This document shows positions 1 through 8,275 of a stretch of 64,000 nucleotides of DNA, one piece after another (within the stretch, counting starts at the first letter, position 1; the number at the start of each line of letters is the position of its first letter). Source of the stretch: Marinobacterium rhizophilum DSM 18822 (GTDB lineage: Bacteria > Pseudomonadota > Gammaproteobacteria > Pseudomonadales > Balneatricaceae); contig NZ_KB899095.1 of NCBI RefSeq assembly GCF_000378045.1, positions 141,873 through 205,872 of the forward strand, read 5' to 3'. The notes beneath the pieces are model-generated. The model was not told the DNA's origin. It did no database searches and was given only the letters and a program-made list of their open reading frames with translations. Position numbers and translations under genes: made by a program.

Positions 1-1728
1 AAAAGTGGTGCGATCGGCGAAATCCGCCCGCGACGGATACTTGGTGATATCGTCGCTGACCACGGCAATGCGACGCACACCCTCGCCGTACAGCTGATGG
101 CTGATCTGCTGCACCGTGAGCATGCCGTCCACCGGCTGGCCGCCGGTCATGGCCACGGCATCGTTATAGAGCACCTTGTAGGTAATGTTGGCGCCAGACG
201 CGATGGCGGCACGAATGGCCAGCAGGCCCGAATGAAAATAGGTGCCATCCCCCAGGTTCTGGAACACGTGCTTTTCGTGGGTAAACGGTGCCTGGCCGAT
301 CCAGGTCGCGCCTTCACCGCCCATCTGGGTAAAGGTATCGGTTTCGCGATCCATCCAGGTGGCCATGTAGTGGCAACCGATACCGCCCAGCGCGCGGCTG
401 CCCTCGGGCACCAGGGTGGAGGTGTTGTGCGGACAGCCGGAGCAGAAGTGCGGCGTGCGTTCGAGCAGTTCGCGCGGCTCGGCGAGGCTCGTTTCCTTGG
501 CGCTGAGAAAACTCAGCCGCTCGGACAGGCGTGCACTGCTATAGCGGTGCTGAATGCGCGATGCAATCGCGCGGGCAACCATCGCCGGCGTCAATTCGGC
601 AATGGAGGGCAGCAGTTCGATGCCATTGCCATCACGCTTGCCAACGATACGCGGCGCGTTTTCAGTACCGTAGAGCTGTTCCTTGAGCTGCTCCTCGATC
701 AGGCCACGCTTTTCCTCCACCACCAGCACTTCATCAAGACCGGCAGCGAATTCACGCACGCCTTCAGGCTCCAGCGGCCAGGGCATGGCCACCTTGTAAA
801 GCCGCAGGCCGATGGCCGCACACTCGGCTTCATCCAGGCCGAGGTCCGTCAGCGCCTGGACCACATCCAGGTAGGATTTGCCGGTGGTGATAATGCCAAA
901 GCGCGCATCGCTGCTGGTAAAAATCACCCGGTCGAGCCGGTTGGCCCGACAGAAAGCCTTGGCGGCCTCAAGCTTGTAATGGTGCAGACGCTCTTCCTGC
1001 TGCAGCGGCTTGTCGGGCCAGCGGGCATTAAGTCCATCGTCCGGCAGTTTGAAATCCGTTGGCAGCACGATCTGTACCCGGTGCGGGTCAAGATCCGCGG
1101 AGATTGAGGAGTCCAGCACCTCGGCCAGCGCCTTGAAACCCACCCAGCAGCCGCTGAAACGCGACATTGCCCAGCCATAGAGCCCGTAATCCAGCATCTC
1201 CTGAATGCCGCTGGGGTGCAGCACCGGCATCATCGCATCGCTAAAGGCGTAATCGCTCTGGTGCGGCAGCGTGGAGGACTTGCAGGCATGGTCATCACCC
1301 GCCACCGCAAGCACGCCACCAAAGCAAGAGCTGCCTGCCGCATTGGCATGTTTAAGTACATCGCCGGTGCGATCGACGCCCGGCCCCTTGCCGTACCACA
1401 GTCCGAACACGCCGTCGTACCTGGCCCCCTGGAACAGGTTCACCTGCTGCGAACCCCACACGGCGGTGGCGCCTAGATCTTCGTTAATACCGGGCTGGAA
1501 ATGAATGCGGTGTCTGGCCAGGTAATCCTTGGCCTCCCACAGGGTCTTGTCGAAGTTGCCCAGCGGCGAACCGCGGTAACCGGAAATAAAACCGGCGGTA
1601 TTCAGGCCTGCGGCCTGGTCCCGCTGTGCCTGCAACATGGGCAGGCGTGCCAGCGCCTGACTGCCGGTGAGATAGACGCGGCCTGCGTCCAGCTCCCATT
1701 TGTCACTGAGACTGATGTCATGACTCAT
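1..1728 (-). CDS. Indolepyruvate:ferredoxin oxidoreductase, fused alpha/gamma type (5' part only)
   Basis: The first 576 codons are open and run off the left edge; the 3' part lies outside. The enzyme family oxidatively decarboxylates aryl pyruvates (or branched 2-oxoacids) to acyl-CoA with thiamine diphosphate, passing electrons to ferredoxin. Visible hallmarks are the N-terminal NTAGFISGYRGSPLG segment typical of the single-chain proteobacterial form, the GSSCFGGVLAVAGDDH stretch, and a CSGCPHNTST motif near residue 430 followed by a GGIGCHYMA segment. The start at 1728 (MSHDISLSDKW) sits just before the conserved region; the Shine-Dalgarno is weak (AGGGTG). It is transcribed away from the gene-free stretch to its right. 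I am confident of the family; the exact 2-oxoacid substrate cannot be read from the sequence. Confidence 0.9.
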   Translation of the reverse strand, partial: MSHDISLSDKWELDAGRVYLTGSQALARLPMLQAQRDQAAGLNTAGFISGYRGSPLGNFDKTLWEAKDYLARHRIHFQPGINEDLGATAVWGSQQVNLFQGARYDGVFGLWYGKGPGVDRTGDVLKHANAAGSSCFGGVLAVAGDDHACKSSTLPHQSDYAFSDAMMPVLHPSGIQEMLDYGLYGWAMSRFSGCWVGFKALAEVLDSSISADLDPHRVQIVLPTDFKLPDDGLNARWPDKPLQQEERLHHYKLEAAKAFCRANRLDRVIFTSSDARFGIITTGKSYLDVVQALTDLGLDEAECAAIGLRLYKVAMPWPLEPEGVREFAAGLDEVLVVEEKRGLIEEQLKEQLYGTENAPRIVGKRDGNGIELLPSIAELTPAMVARAIASRIQHRYSSARLSERLSFLSAKETSLAEPRELLERTPHFCSGCPHNTSTLVPEGSRALGGIGCHYMATWMDRETDTFTQMGGEGATWIGQAPFTHEKHVFQNLGDGTYFHSGLLAIRAAIASGANITYKVLYNDAVAMTGGQPVDGMLTVQQISHQLYGEGVRRIAVVSDDITKYPSRADFADRTTF

Positions 1729-2850
1729 ACAGATTCACCCTGGCCTGCAGCAACCTGCACCCGCAACGGGGCCGGTGTTACAGACGATCAACTGCCAAAA
1801 ATGGAAGTGCGCCAAACGACGGATTCAAACCGTGGCGCTGCGCCTTGGATCAGTGATGGGGAAACAGAATGCGGGCTGGGCCGCCAGTGGAGAGATGCGC
1901 ACAACGGCGCGCTTTTAGAAGGTGCTGCCAGATAATCATGTAAAGTCCTCGTCCCTGGCCGGATCACGGCAAAGGAGCCCAATCTTGTTGTTATTGTCCG
2001 GCGGGGATAGCGCCTGCCGGCTTTTTTGATTTCCGGTATCACTGCCTTGTGGGAAGTGAAGTCGGACCATACTAATAAGGGTTTACGCGTACGTCAACAT
2101 GAAGTCGTGGCGAGTTTAATAGCTCACAGAAACGGGCCCCGAAAGATTGAATAAATCTAATTCAGAATGAAAACACATTAATTTAAATATTATATATAAC
2201 AGCTAGTTAGGTAAATTAACTGTCATACCCAGGGGCCAGGCACCCCCAACAGGCTGAAATGACCTCATTCAGCAGGCAGGTCGAGCCCCTGCAATTCGCA
2301 TTGGCATGACGGACATCCAGCACAACCGCTCACCCCGAAATTCTGTCGAGCATCAGTCAGTGACTGTGACGTTTGCGTCATGCAGTGGCCGGTATTGGCA
2401 GCAATGTCAGCGTCATGCCGCCAGCTTGGCGACAGTCTCTCTATAATTGGTGCGATTGATGCATTTAGCCAGCGGGCATCAGTTGCGGAACTGGCGTAAT
2501 TACTCGCCAGACAGCGTAATGCCGCCGATTAGCGGTAGCACCTGAAACAAAGTTGATGCAGTATCAAGACCGGATGGATCGCGATGGAAACGCAACAATA
2601 CACCCATGCACCAGTGCGGTGCATTTCGGTACTAATCCACAGGGAGCCCGCCCATTGTCTTTCAGTATCCTGCAGCTTTCAGTTACCACCGCGGGAATCC
2701 TCCCGCCGGTTCTCGTCCGGCTTGCGCTGTGTCGTACCATCGAAGGTCGCAGGAACGGAAGTCAGGCCTGCCTGCGTGTCTGCCACGATGATCCCGGCAG
2801 CTTATTATAGCCCTACAGTTTAACTGTGATATCAACGAGGAATATGATTA
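1729..2850. other. Long gene-free stretch
   Basis: About 1.1 kb between the oxidoreductase and the ParA-like gene. I see no convincing coding frame; short frames overlap one another and lack ribosome sites or recognisable motifs. The part around 2090-2230 is clearly richer in A+T than its surroundings. It must hold the promoters of both flanking genes. A near-perfect palindrome, ACAGTT-T-AACTGT at 2815-2827, lies 24 bases before the ParA-like start and could be an operator. A terminator-like hairpin is listed separately. Confidence 0.5.
1998..2027 (+). terminator. Terminator-like hairpin with T-run
   Basis: The arms CCGGCGGG and CGCCTGCCGG form a stem of about 8 pairs (one G-U) around a 7-base loop, followed by C and six T residues. 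This has the form of a Rho-independent terminator reading to the right, although no plus-strand gene lies upstream. It may end a small RNA or antisense transcript. Confidence 0.5.
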
Positions 2851-3558
2851 ATGAGTACCATCCATTTTATTGGCGGAGAGAAAGGCGGCGTCGGAAAATC
2901 TGTGCTGTCTCGTTTGTTGTCGCAGTATTTTCTCGACCGTGGAATGCCCTATCTCGGATTGGATGCCGATCAGTCCCACGCCACACTGACCCGTTTCTAC
3001 CCCGAGTTCACCCGCCCGATCAATCTCGATTCATTTGAAAGCACCGACCAGGTCATGGAGGAGGCGCTGGAAAACGACGCGCAGATACTGATTGACCTGC
3101 CGGCCCAGAGCGAGCGCTTTCTGGATCGCTGGATCGACCAGAACGGTGTACTGGATATGTGTGCCGAGCTGCAGATTCCATTGGTGTACTGGTACCTGGT
3201 TGACGATGGCCAGGACTCGGTCGCACTCATGGAAACCTTTTTGGCCAAATATGGCAGCCGACTGAATATCGCCATCATCAAGAACGAAGGCCGCGGTACC
3301 AACTTCGCCGCCATCGATGCTGTACTGCACGGCAGCGCCAGCAATAACGGCAACAGAACCCAGCATGCCGCTCTACCCGCGCTGCACCGGGAAACCATGC
3401 GCAAAATTGATGAATTAAGCTTCAGTTTCTGGGGCGCAGAAAACATCAAGGACAAAAATCTGGAACATCTAAGCCTGATGGAACGCCAGCGTACTCGGGT
3501 CTGGGTCAAAAAAACCTATTCCCTGTTCGATGACCTCTTTACCGGCCTGGCCTATTAA
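2851..3558 (+). CDS. ParA/MinD-like P-loop ATPase, orphan
   Basis: A 235-residue protein of the SIMIBI class. The N-terminus carries the deviant Walker A motif GEKGGVGKS (residues 9-17) with the signature lysine, followed by a switch I-like LGLDADQSH and a LIDLPAQ Walker B-like segment near residue 80. These proteins dimerise on ATP binding and position DNA or protein cargo. The usual ParA partner (parB) is not adjacent, and no replication or mobilisation gene is nearby. The start follows a GAGGAA ribosome site about 10 bases upstream. The sequence resembles stand-alone nucleotide-binding proteins found near mobilisation genes, but its role here cannot be named. Confidence 0.75.
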   Translation: MSTIHFIGGEKGGVGKSVLSRLLSQYFLDRGMPYLGLDADQSHATLTRFYPEFTRPINLDSFESTDQVMEEALENDAQILIDLPAQSERFLDRWIDQNGVLDMCAELQIPLVYWYLVDDGQDSVALMETFLAKYGSRLNIAIIKNEGRGTNFAAIDAVLHGSASNNGNRTQHAALPALHRETMRKIDELSFSFWGAENIKDKNLEHLSLMERQRTRVWVKKTYSLFDDLFTGLAY

Positions 3559-3561
3559 AAC

Positions 3562-3613
3562 GGCTGGCATTCAGCTCGTTTGGTCACCAAGCGAGCTGAA
3601 CCAGGTCCCAGCC
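3562..3613. terminator. Large hairpin after the ParA-like gene
   Basis: TTCAGCTCG (3570-3578) pairs perfectly with CGAGCTGAA (3592-3600), and the inner TTTGG/CCAAG extends the stem to about 14 pairs around a 3-base loop. An outer GGCTGG/CCAGCC pair (3562-3567, 3608-3613) adds to it. No T-run follows, so it may be a factor-assisted terminator or an mRNA-stabilising hairpin rather than a classical intrinsic terminator. The stretch from here to 3889 holds no gene that I can see. Confidence 0.5.
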
Positions 3614-3889
3614 AACGGCTCCTCTGCATTAATGGCCGTCGTCCCAGTGGCGATGACCGCGCAAAACCAATAATCGACGACAGTCTAATACGACCAGAAG
3701 TTCCCCACAGCAGAAACTCTATAGCTGCCTAACCCACTCCCAAAGATTGCCACAGGCAGATCGCCCCCCCTTTTTAAAGCACAGCCACACCAAATTTCCG
3801 ATTGGTCTTAACCGGGAAGCTACGATTAAGCGAATCGTCCGGGCACGCTCTAATACTTTTTGATTTGAAACTTTACGTCCGCATTTAAT

Positions 3890-3917
3890 TTGCTAATATA
3901 AAATTATTCTGTAGAAT
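3890..3917 (+). promoter_or_regulatory. Putative promoter of the H-NS-like gene
   Basis: TTGCTA (3890-3895) and TAGAAT (3912-3917) are separated by 16 bases in an A+T-rich tract. The -10 matches the sigma-70 consensus at 5 of 6 positions and the -35 at 4 of 6. The predicted start lies about 30 bases before the ATG at 3954. Confidence 0.5.
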
Positions 3918-3953
3918 CCAGCACGTTCTCAACATGACACAGGTGGCTATTAA

Positions 3954-4355
3954 ATGAGCGAAAACGAGTTCACTTCGACACTGCTGCGCAAAAACTCTCT
4001 GCGTAAAGCTGTAACTGAAATTTCTGTCGCTGAACTGGAGAAGGTTCTGTCCGACCTTCAGGAAATCCGCGACGAAAAAGTTGCTGCAGAAGAAGAACGC
4101 GCAGCCGCTGACGCAGCTCGCCTGGAAGCCGTTAAAAAGATCCAGGCCCAGATGGCCGAGCTTGGCCTGTCTGCTGAAGATATTTCTGCCGGCGGCGCAG
4201 CTGCTACCAAAAAAGCCTCGGTACCGGCTAAATACCGCCTGATCGACTCCGATGGCAAGCCGCACGAATGGTCCGGTCGTGGCCGTACTCCGCGCGTATT
4301 CCTGGAGCGTTTTGAAAAAGGCGCCAAGAAAGAAGACTTCCTGATCCAGCAGTGA
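3954..4355 (+). CDS. H-NS family nucleoid-associated protein
   Basis: A 133-residue histone-like silencer. The N-terminal two thirds is predicted coiled coil (LEKVLSDLQEIRDEKVAAEEERAAADAA is the oligomerisation region). A short linker leads to the C-terminal DNA-binding domain of about 40 residues, with the WSGRGRTP loop that inserts into the minor groove of A+T-rich DNA. Size and domain order match the family. An AGGTGG ribosome site lies 8 bases before the ATG. The gene is monocistronic, with its own promoter-like element and two terminator hairpins. H-NS proteins silence horizontally acquired A+T-rich genes; targets here are unknown. Confidence 0.9.
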   Translation: MSENEFTSTLLRKNSLRKAVTEISVAELEKVLSDLQEIRDEKVAAEEERAAADAARLEAVKKIQAQMAELGLSAEDISAGGAAATKKASVPAKYRLIDSDGKPHEWSGRGRTPRVFLERFEKGAKKEDFLIQQ

Positions 4356-4364
4356 TCGGACACT

Positions 4365-4433
4365 AAAGCCGGAGAACGCCGGCTTTGAACGCGATTTATA
4401 AAAGCGCTGTATCCCCCGGGATCAGCGCTTTTT
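4365..4433 (+). terminator. Tandem terminators after the H-NS-like gene
   Basis: The first hairpin pairs AAAGCCGG (4365-4372) with CCGGCTTT (4379-4386). The second pairs AAAAGCGCTG (4400-4409) with CAGCGCTTTT (4423-4432), with an inner ATCCC/GGGAT extension and a T-run, and is a strong intrinsic terminator. The A-rich left arm could also serve leftward transcripts. Confidence 0.85.
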
Positions 4434-4660
4434 CTATAAGACAGGCGCACATCCGGGCCCCGCACAAAACTGCCTTCCCGCCTGAGCAGACATCATTCGC
4501 ACACAACAGACACAAGCACACCTAAACACAGCTTTCGGCAAAGCCCATATAAAGAACAAGGCCAATTACGGAGCGCATCCGCCCCTCTTATTCACCTTCC
4601 GGGTTAAGCCTTTATACAGTTTCAACCTTTCCCGGCATTATCATTGATCCGGATTCAGGC

Positions 4661-5125
4661 TCAGGATCCACCGGAAAACCCCTGCTGCCGCCAGGCTTCA
4701 TAGCTGATTATCGCCACCGCATTAGACAGATTCAACGAGCGGTTATTCGGCATCATGGGAATACGCAGCCGGTCTTGCGGCGCGATACCTTGCATCACCG
4801 CATCCGGCAGGCCACTGGTTTCAGAGCCAAACAACAACACATCACCAGGGCGATATTCTATGCTGTCATGGGACTGAGTGGCCTTGGTGGTACATGCCAG
4901 AATACGCCGCTCCTGCATGGCGCTTTTAAACGCGGCAAAGTTTTCATAACGATGCAGACGGGCCAGATCATGGTAATCGAGCCCAGCACGGCGCAGGTTC
5001 TTTTCCTCAAGATCAAATCCCAAAGGCTCAATCAGGTGCAGCGTGCAGCCATTATTGGCTGCCAGCCGAATGATATTGCCGGTATTGGGCGGAACCCTGG
5101 GTTCGTAAAGCGCGATATGAAACAT
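4661..5125 (-). CDS. trmL: tRNA (cytidine/uridine-2'-O-)-methyltransferase TrmL
   Basis: A 154-residue SPOUT-class enzyme, full length for the family. TrmL methylates the 2'-OH of the wobble nucleotide 34 of leucine tRNAs using S-adenosylmethionine. The knot-forming motifs are visible: N-terminal [18 protein letters not shown], the [11 protein letters not shown] segment and the C-terminal [19 protein letters not shown] place the start at 5125 (MFHIALYEP), where family similarity begins; an in-frame ATG at 5152 would add nine unrelated residues. A GAAGGTGG sequence lies roughly 12 bases upstream. It stands alone on its strand. Confidence 0.95.
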   Translation of the reverse strand: MFHIALYEPRVPPNTGNIIRLAANNGCTLHLIEPLGFDLEEKNLRRAGLDYHDLARLHRYENFAAFKSAMQERRILACTTKATQSHDSIEYRPGDVLLFGSETSGLPDAVMQGIAPQDRLRIPMMPNNRSLNLSNAVAIISYEAWRQQGFSGGS

Positions 5126-5433
5126 GCGGCCACAACCACCTTCAGCAATCAAAGGTGGTCATTATACATGGACCTGCAGATCGCCTGCAGTTCTAACACA
5201 GTACAGGCAGGACCTGAGCCCCATCGCGGCATGCGGGCGACTGAAGCAGGCGTGCCTTTTCCGAATTCCATTGAAGCCACTGTCGATTCCGTACGCAATC
5301 TGTTTGCATCGCTGAATACTGTTAACCGGGCTCACATTGGCCGTTGGCCAATGGGGGCGTGTCCTGCACCACCTGATTAAACCGGTGCTAACGACGTAAA
5401 TTGCCACGGATTAATAGCTTCAAGACTCATTCG
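5126..5433. other. Gene-poor gap with one hairpin
   Basis: No convincing gene. A perfect hairpin, CATTGGCC-GTT-GGCCAATG, lies at 5335-5353 with no T-run after it. An 81-codon minus-strand frame across the gap has no ribosome site and no recognisable motif. Confidence 0.4.
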
Positions 5434-5577
5434 ATGACTCTGTTCGACCTGGATGACTTCCTCAAACGGCTTAAACAATCAGCCGGGAAACACGACGGGC
5501 TGAATGAGCGCCGCGACGCCCCAAGGAAAATACCCTGGTGTCGCTATCTCCAAGGCAGAAAAGCCGCCAGTATCTAG
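5434..5577 (+). CDS. Possible small protein (47 residues)
   Basis: An ATG-initiated frame encoding a short, charged protein that begins MTLFDLDDFLKRLKQ and ends KAASI. The start resembles an amphipathic helix (LDDFLKRLKQ). No good ribosome site precedes it, and the stop at 5575-5577 overlaps the stop codon of the convergent phosphatase gene. It may be a genuine small protein, the remains of a longer gene, or chance. I do not recognise it. Confidence 0.2.
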   Translation: MTLFDLDDFLKRLKQSAGKHDGLNERRDAPRKIPWCRYLQGRKAASI

Positions 5578-6158
5578 AGCCGGTCACCGACCTGAACCAG
5601 CAGCCGTATCTCGGCGGTCTGGTGATGCGCTACGCAGCGGTGCTCGGCGGCGGCCAGCCCCGCAAATGCCGTTTGCAGTATCTGCACCAGGTCCCCGTGC
5701 GAGACCAGCAACAGCACTTCGCCGGTATAACGGGCTTCCAGTGCATGCAGTACATCAAGTGCGCGCTGCAGCACCGCCGCCACCGGCTCTACTGCGCCCA
5801 CACCCTCTATTTTAGCGGCGTCCAGCGCCCAGACCTCGGCATAGCCGCTGTCGGCCTGGCCTTCCCAGCGACCAAAGAAACGCTCTCGCAAGCCCTGCTC
5901 CAGCGCGGGTTCCGGCAACTCAAAGTGAGCGGCGGCCAGTGTTGCGGTCTGGCGTGCACGCAGAAAGTCGGAACTGATGACTCGGGTCGGGCGCGAACCA
6001 CTGAACTGCGCCAGGGACGCAATAACCTGGCGCTCCCCCTCGGCGGTCAGGCCATAGCCGGTGGTCCCCGCTGCCACTGCACTTACGACAATTCCGGCCA
6101 CATTGGCCTCACTCTGACCATGGCGCATCAGGTAATAGCTGTTTCTGAATAGCGTCAT
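5574..6158 (-). CDS. Histidine phosphatase (phosphoglycerate-mutase-like) family protein
   Basis: A 194-residue member of the histidine phosphatase superfamily. The catalytic RHGQSEAN motif sits at residues 12-19, the RARQTA segment that supplies a phosphate-binding arginine is near residue 67, the general acid region is LRERFFGRWEG, and the second catalytic histidine is in LLVSHGDLVQ near residue 153. These hydrolases use a phosphohistidine intermediate; substrates range from sugar phosphates to nucleotide-loop intermediates. The AGGAA sequence lies very close to the ATG. Genes on both sides are unrelated, so no pathway can be assigned. Confidence 0.88.
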   Translation of the reverse strand: MTLFRNSYYLMRHGQSEANVAGIVVSAVAAGTTGYGLTAEGERQVIASLAQFSGSRPTRVISSDFLRARQTATLAAAHFELPEPALEQGLRERFFGRWEGQADSGYAEVWALDAAKIEGVGAVEPVAAVLQRALDVLHALEARYTGEVLLLVSHGDLVQILQTAFAGLAAAEHRCVAHHQTAEIRLLVQVGDRL

Positions 6159-6201
6159 TTCCTATCCCGTTCTTCCAGGCCCGCTGTCCTGCAGCACATG
6201 T

Positions 6202-6624
6202 TTAAATAAGCCGCTTGCGGATATTCACCACCAGAATTTCGGCCAGTATCACCACGACGAAGATCGCCAGCAGTGCCATAGCCACGCGCTGCCATTCAAA
6301 CAGGTTCATCGAATCGCTAAGTACCACACCGATACCGCCCGCCCCCACCAGGCCGAGCACCGCCGACTCACGGACATTAATGTCCCAGCGAAACAGCACG
6401 ATACTGAAAAACGCCGGCAGGATCTGCGGCCAGTAGCCCTTGAGCAGGATCGATGCCCAGGAAGCCCCCGTGGCAGTCAGGGCTTCGATGGAACCCATGT
6501 TGACCTCTTCGATGGCCTCCCCCAGCAACTTACCGACAAAACCCACCGAGCGAAACGCAATCGCCAGGAACAGCCGCCCGCCAATACCGAGCCGCTTCAA
6601 TCCCGGAATAGCTCCCACCCGCAT
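6202..6624 (-). pseudogene. C-terminal remnant of a phosphonate/phosphite ABC permease (PhnE-type)
   Basis: The frame encodes the last 140 residues of a PhnE-like inner-membrane permease, including the EAA-type cytoplasmic loop (EAIEEVNMGSIEALTATGAS) and the final two or three membrane helices ending LVVNIRKRLI. Intact PhnE proteins are about 270-290 residues, so the N-terminal half is missing. Reading upstream in the same frame reaches a stop codon within seven codons, and only about 130 bases separate it from the next gene, so the missing half is not nearby. No phosphonate-binding protein or ATPase gene flanks it. I read it as a deletion remnant; an expressed fragment would probably be non-functional. 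Confidence 0.75.
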
Positions 6625-6754
6625 CGCGCCCGCCCCATTTTTTTATGATTATTATGTTCAGTTATACCGTCTCGGCAGGAATGAAACATGCAGCAAAGCA
6701 CCGACCAACGCAAGGGAGGGGGTAAAAAGGCAACGCGACAACGACGGGAAAGTG

Positions 6755-7381
6755 TCAGCCGCCCAGGGCTGCGATCAGACCGAGAATGGGAGCGCCAGCA
6801 GGCGATAGCAGCCACAGGAGCAGCGCGCAGTTCACGCTGACCGTGAGCCAGAAGACAAAACGAAAGGAGGCTTTTTTCGACTTGTGACGCAGGATCTGCT
6901 GCGCAGCCAAGGCACCGGGCCAGCCGCCGAGCAATGCAAACAGATGCAGCGTGTTTTCCTGAATGCGCCACTGATCCCGCTGAGCCGCGGACTTGTCCAG
7001 CGCATAGGCAATCCAGGCGGCCAGGCTCATCAGCAGGTAGAGGCCGGCCACCAGCAACGGCAGCCTGCCCACCATCGCAGCGACGGCAACAAACCCCAGA
7101 AAGACACCCCCAAACAGCAACCCCAGCGTCCCGTTACCGGTCGAGCGCCTGGCCGGCCGGAGCTGGCGGCGCTCACCCGGATAGGCCACCTTCAGCGCCT
7201 GAGGGCGCCCCCGCTCGCCGGGGCCCAGCGTATAGGTGACGACATCCTGTTCCGACGGACGAAGCCGCCGACGGGTGAACGACTTGATATGTACAAACAC
7301 CGGCTCGCCACCGCCATCGGGGGTGATAAATCCAAACCCCTGATCATCCTTCCAGCGAGTGATTCGTCCTTGAAACCGCAT
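6755..7381 (-). CDS. Cold-shock domain / DUF1294 membrane protein
   Basis: A 208-residue two-part protein. Residues 1-65 form a cold-shock domain with the RNA-binding motifs GFGFITPDGG and PVFVHIKSF. The C-terminal half (about 85-208) is the DUF1294 membrane region with four hydrophobic segments and the conserved Y-ALDKSAA..WRI and LGGWPGALAAQQ stretches. The start at 7381 (MRFQGRITRW) is preceded by AGGAA at good spacing; an upstream in-frame ATG at 7555 adds a non-homologous tail. The architecture is widespread in proteobacteria, but its biochemical role is not established. Confidence 0.9.
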   Translation of the reverse strand: MRFQGRITRWKDDQGFGFITPDGGGEPVFVHIKSFTRRRLRPSEQDVVTYTLGPGERGRPQALKVAYPGERRQLRPARRSTGNGTLGLLFGGVFLGFVAVAAMVGRLPLLVAGLYLLMSLAAWIAYALDKSAAQRDQWRIQENTLHLFALLGGWPGALAAQQILRHKSKKASFRFVFWLTVSVNCALLLWLLSPAGAPILGLIAALGG

Positions 7382-7573
7382 AGGTACCGTTCCTGAAAAA
7401 CCTGTCGTGGCTATTCTAACCCGCGCCTGATGCGAAATTGAGAATTTTGGCCGGCAGCCTTGATCGCCAGCCGGAACTGACGACGCTATACACAGACGGG
7501 ATACGCCGTTATATCGGCGTGGCAACCGAAAGGGGCCGCTAAACAGCAGAAGCACACAACAGGCAGACCAAGA

Positions 7574-8098
7574 TCAGGGCGTTTTTTTCGCCAGTGTACC
7601 GCCAAACCAGTAGCTCAGTATCTGCACCACGCCCGCGGTCAGTACACCGAACAAAATCTGCAACTGGTCCATGAGCGAATTATCCCCTGTTTTCATATTG
7701 ATCTCGTCACTGGTTTCGACATAGAAAATGCCCGCCAGCATCAGAAAATAGGCAGACAGAAACAACGCACTGATAATGACCTGGGGACGGATACCAAGGC
7801 TTTCTTTGCTCAGCATCATGGGTGGCGCACCGCCAGTGCTGTTTTCCAGCGATGGCAGGTCAACGCCCAGCTTTTGCATTTCAAGCAGGAATGGCTGATC
7901 CAGGCTCTTGATCAGCTGCAGGTTTTTCGCATCCGCAAGCAGCGTACCGAGTATCTCCTGCGGACTCGTACCGCTGACCTCGATACCTGCTGGCAGGTTA
8001 TCCTGAATATAACGATGCGCCACGGCAGCAAAAGGCCCTTTCAGGGCTATCGCCAGCGTGGGTGCAACCTGTTGAAGAATAGGCGTTATTTCATTCAT
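7574..8098 (-). CDS. Holin-like protein, 3-TM type (gene-transfer-agent holin family), orphan
   Basis: A 174-residue protein with a soluble helical N-terminus (about 1-100) and two clear membrane segments near residues 108-128 and 147-168. The arrangement and the first residues (TPILQQVAPTLAIALKGP) resemble the 'holin of 3TMs' family seen in phages and gene transfer agents, in which the protein permeabilises the inner membrane for lysis. No endolysin, spanin or structural phage gene is nearby. It could be a prophage leftover or a domesticated membrane protein. Family assignment is moderate and function uncertain. Confidence 0.5.
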   Translation of the reverse strand: MNEITPILQQVAPTLAIALKGPFAAVAHRYIQDNLPAGIEVSGTSPQEILGTLLADAKNLQLIKSLDQPFLLEMQKLGVDLPSLENSTGGAPPMMLSKESLGIRPQVIISALFLSAYFLMLAGIFYVETSDEINMKTGDNSLMDQLQILFGVLTAGVVQILSYWFGGTLAKKTP

Positions 8099-8215
8099 CC
8101 CTGATGCTCCGCAGTGCTCGCCGTAGATTCAGGCACAATCATCATGAAGCCCAATTGCGCCAACTCTTTCTGATCCTGCACCCGTGGCGACGGATGCACA
8201 ATAGGGAAGCGGCAG

Positions 8216-8240
8216 ATAGCCCTGCGATTTAGCGGGCTAT
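8216..8240 (-). terminator. Hairpin downstream of ntrC
   Basis: ATAGCCC (8216-8222) pairs with GGGCTAT (8234-8240) around an 11-base loop, about 36 bases past the ntrC stop. There is no T-run, so it may be a Rho-assisted or stabilising structure. Confidence 0.4.
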
Positions 8241-8275
8241 TCGGCGAAGCGCATTTGCAGTTTTTGCATTAGCGC

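Noticed and set aside
97-1107. Long plus-strand frame opposite the indolepyruvate oxidoreductase
   Set aside because: It is antisense to an unmistakable conserved protein, has no ribosome site, and its low-complexity product shows no domain.
2553-2823. Two overlapping short plus-strand frames upstream of the ParA-like gene
   Set aside because: No ribosome site or motif; two frames compete over the same bases, as expected by chance.
3562-3613. tRNA-like or riboswitch structure
   Set aside because: It is a single long hairpin with no cloverleaf, T-loop or conserved aptamer sequence.
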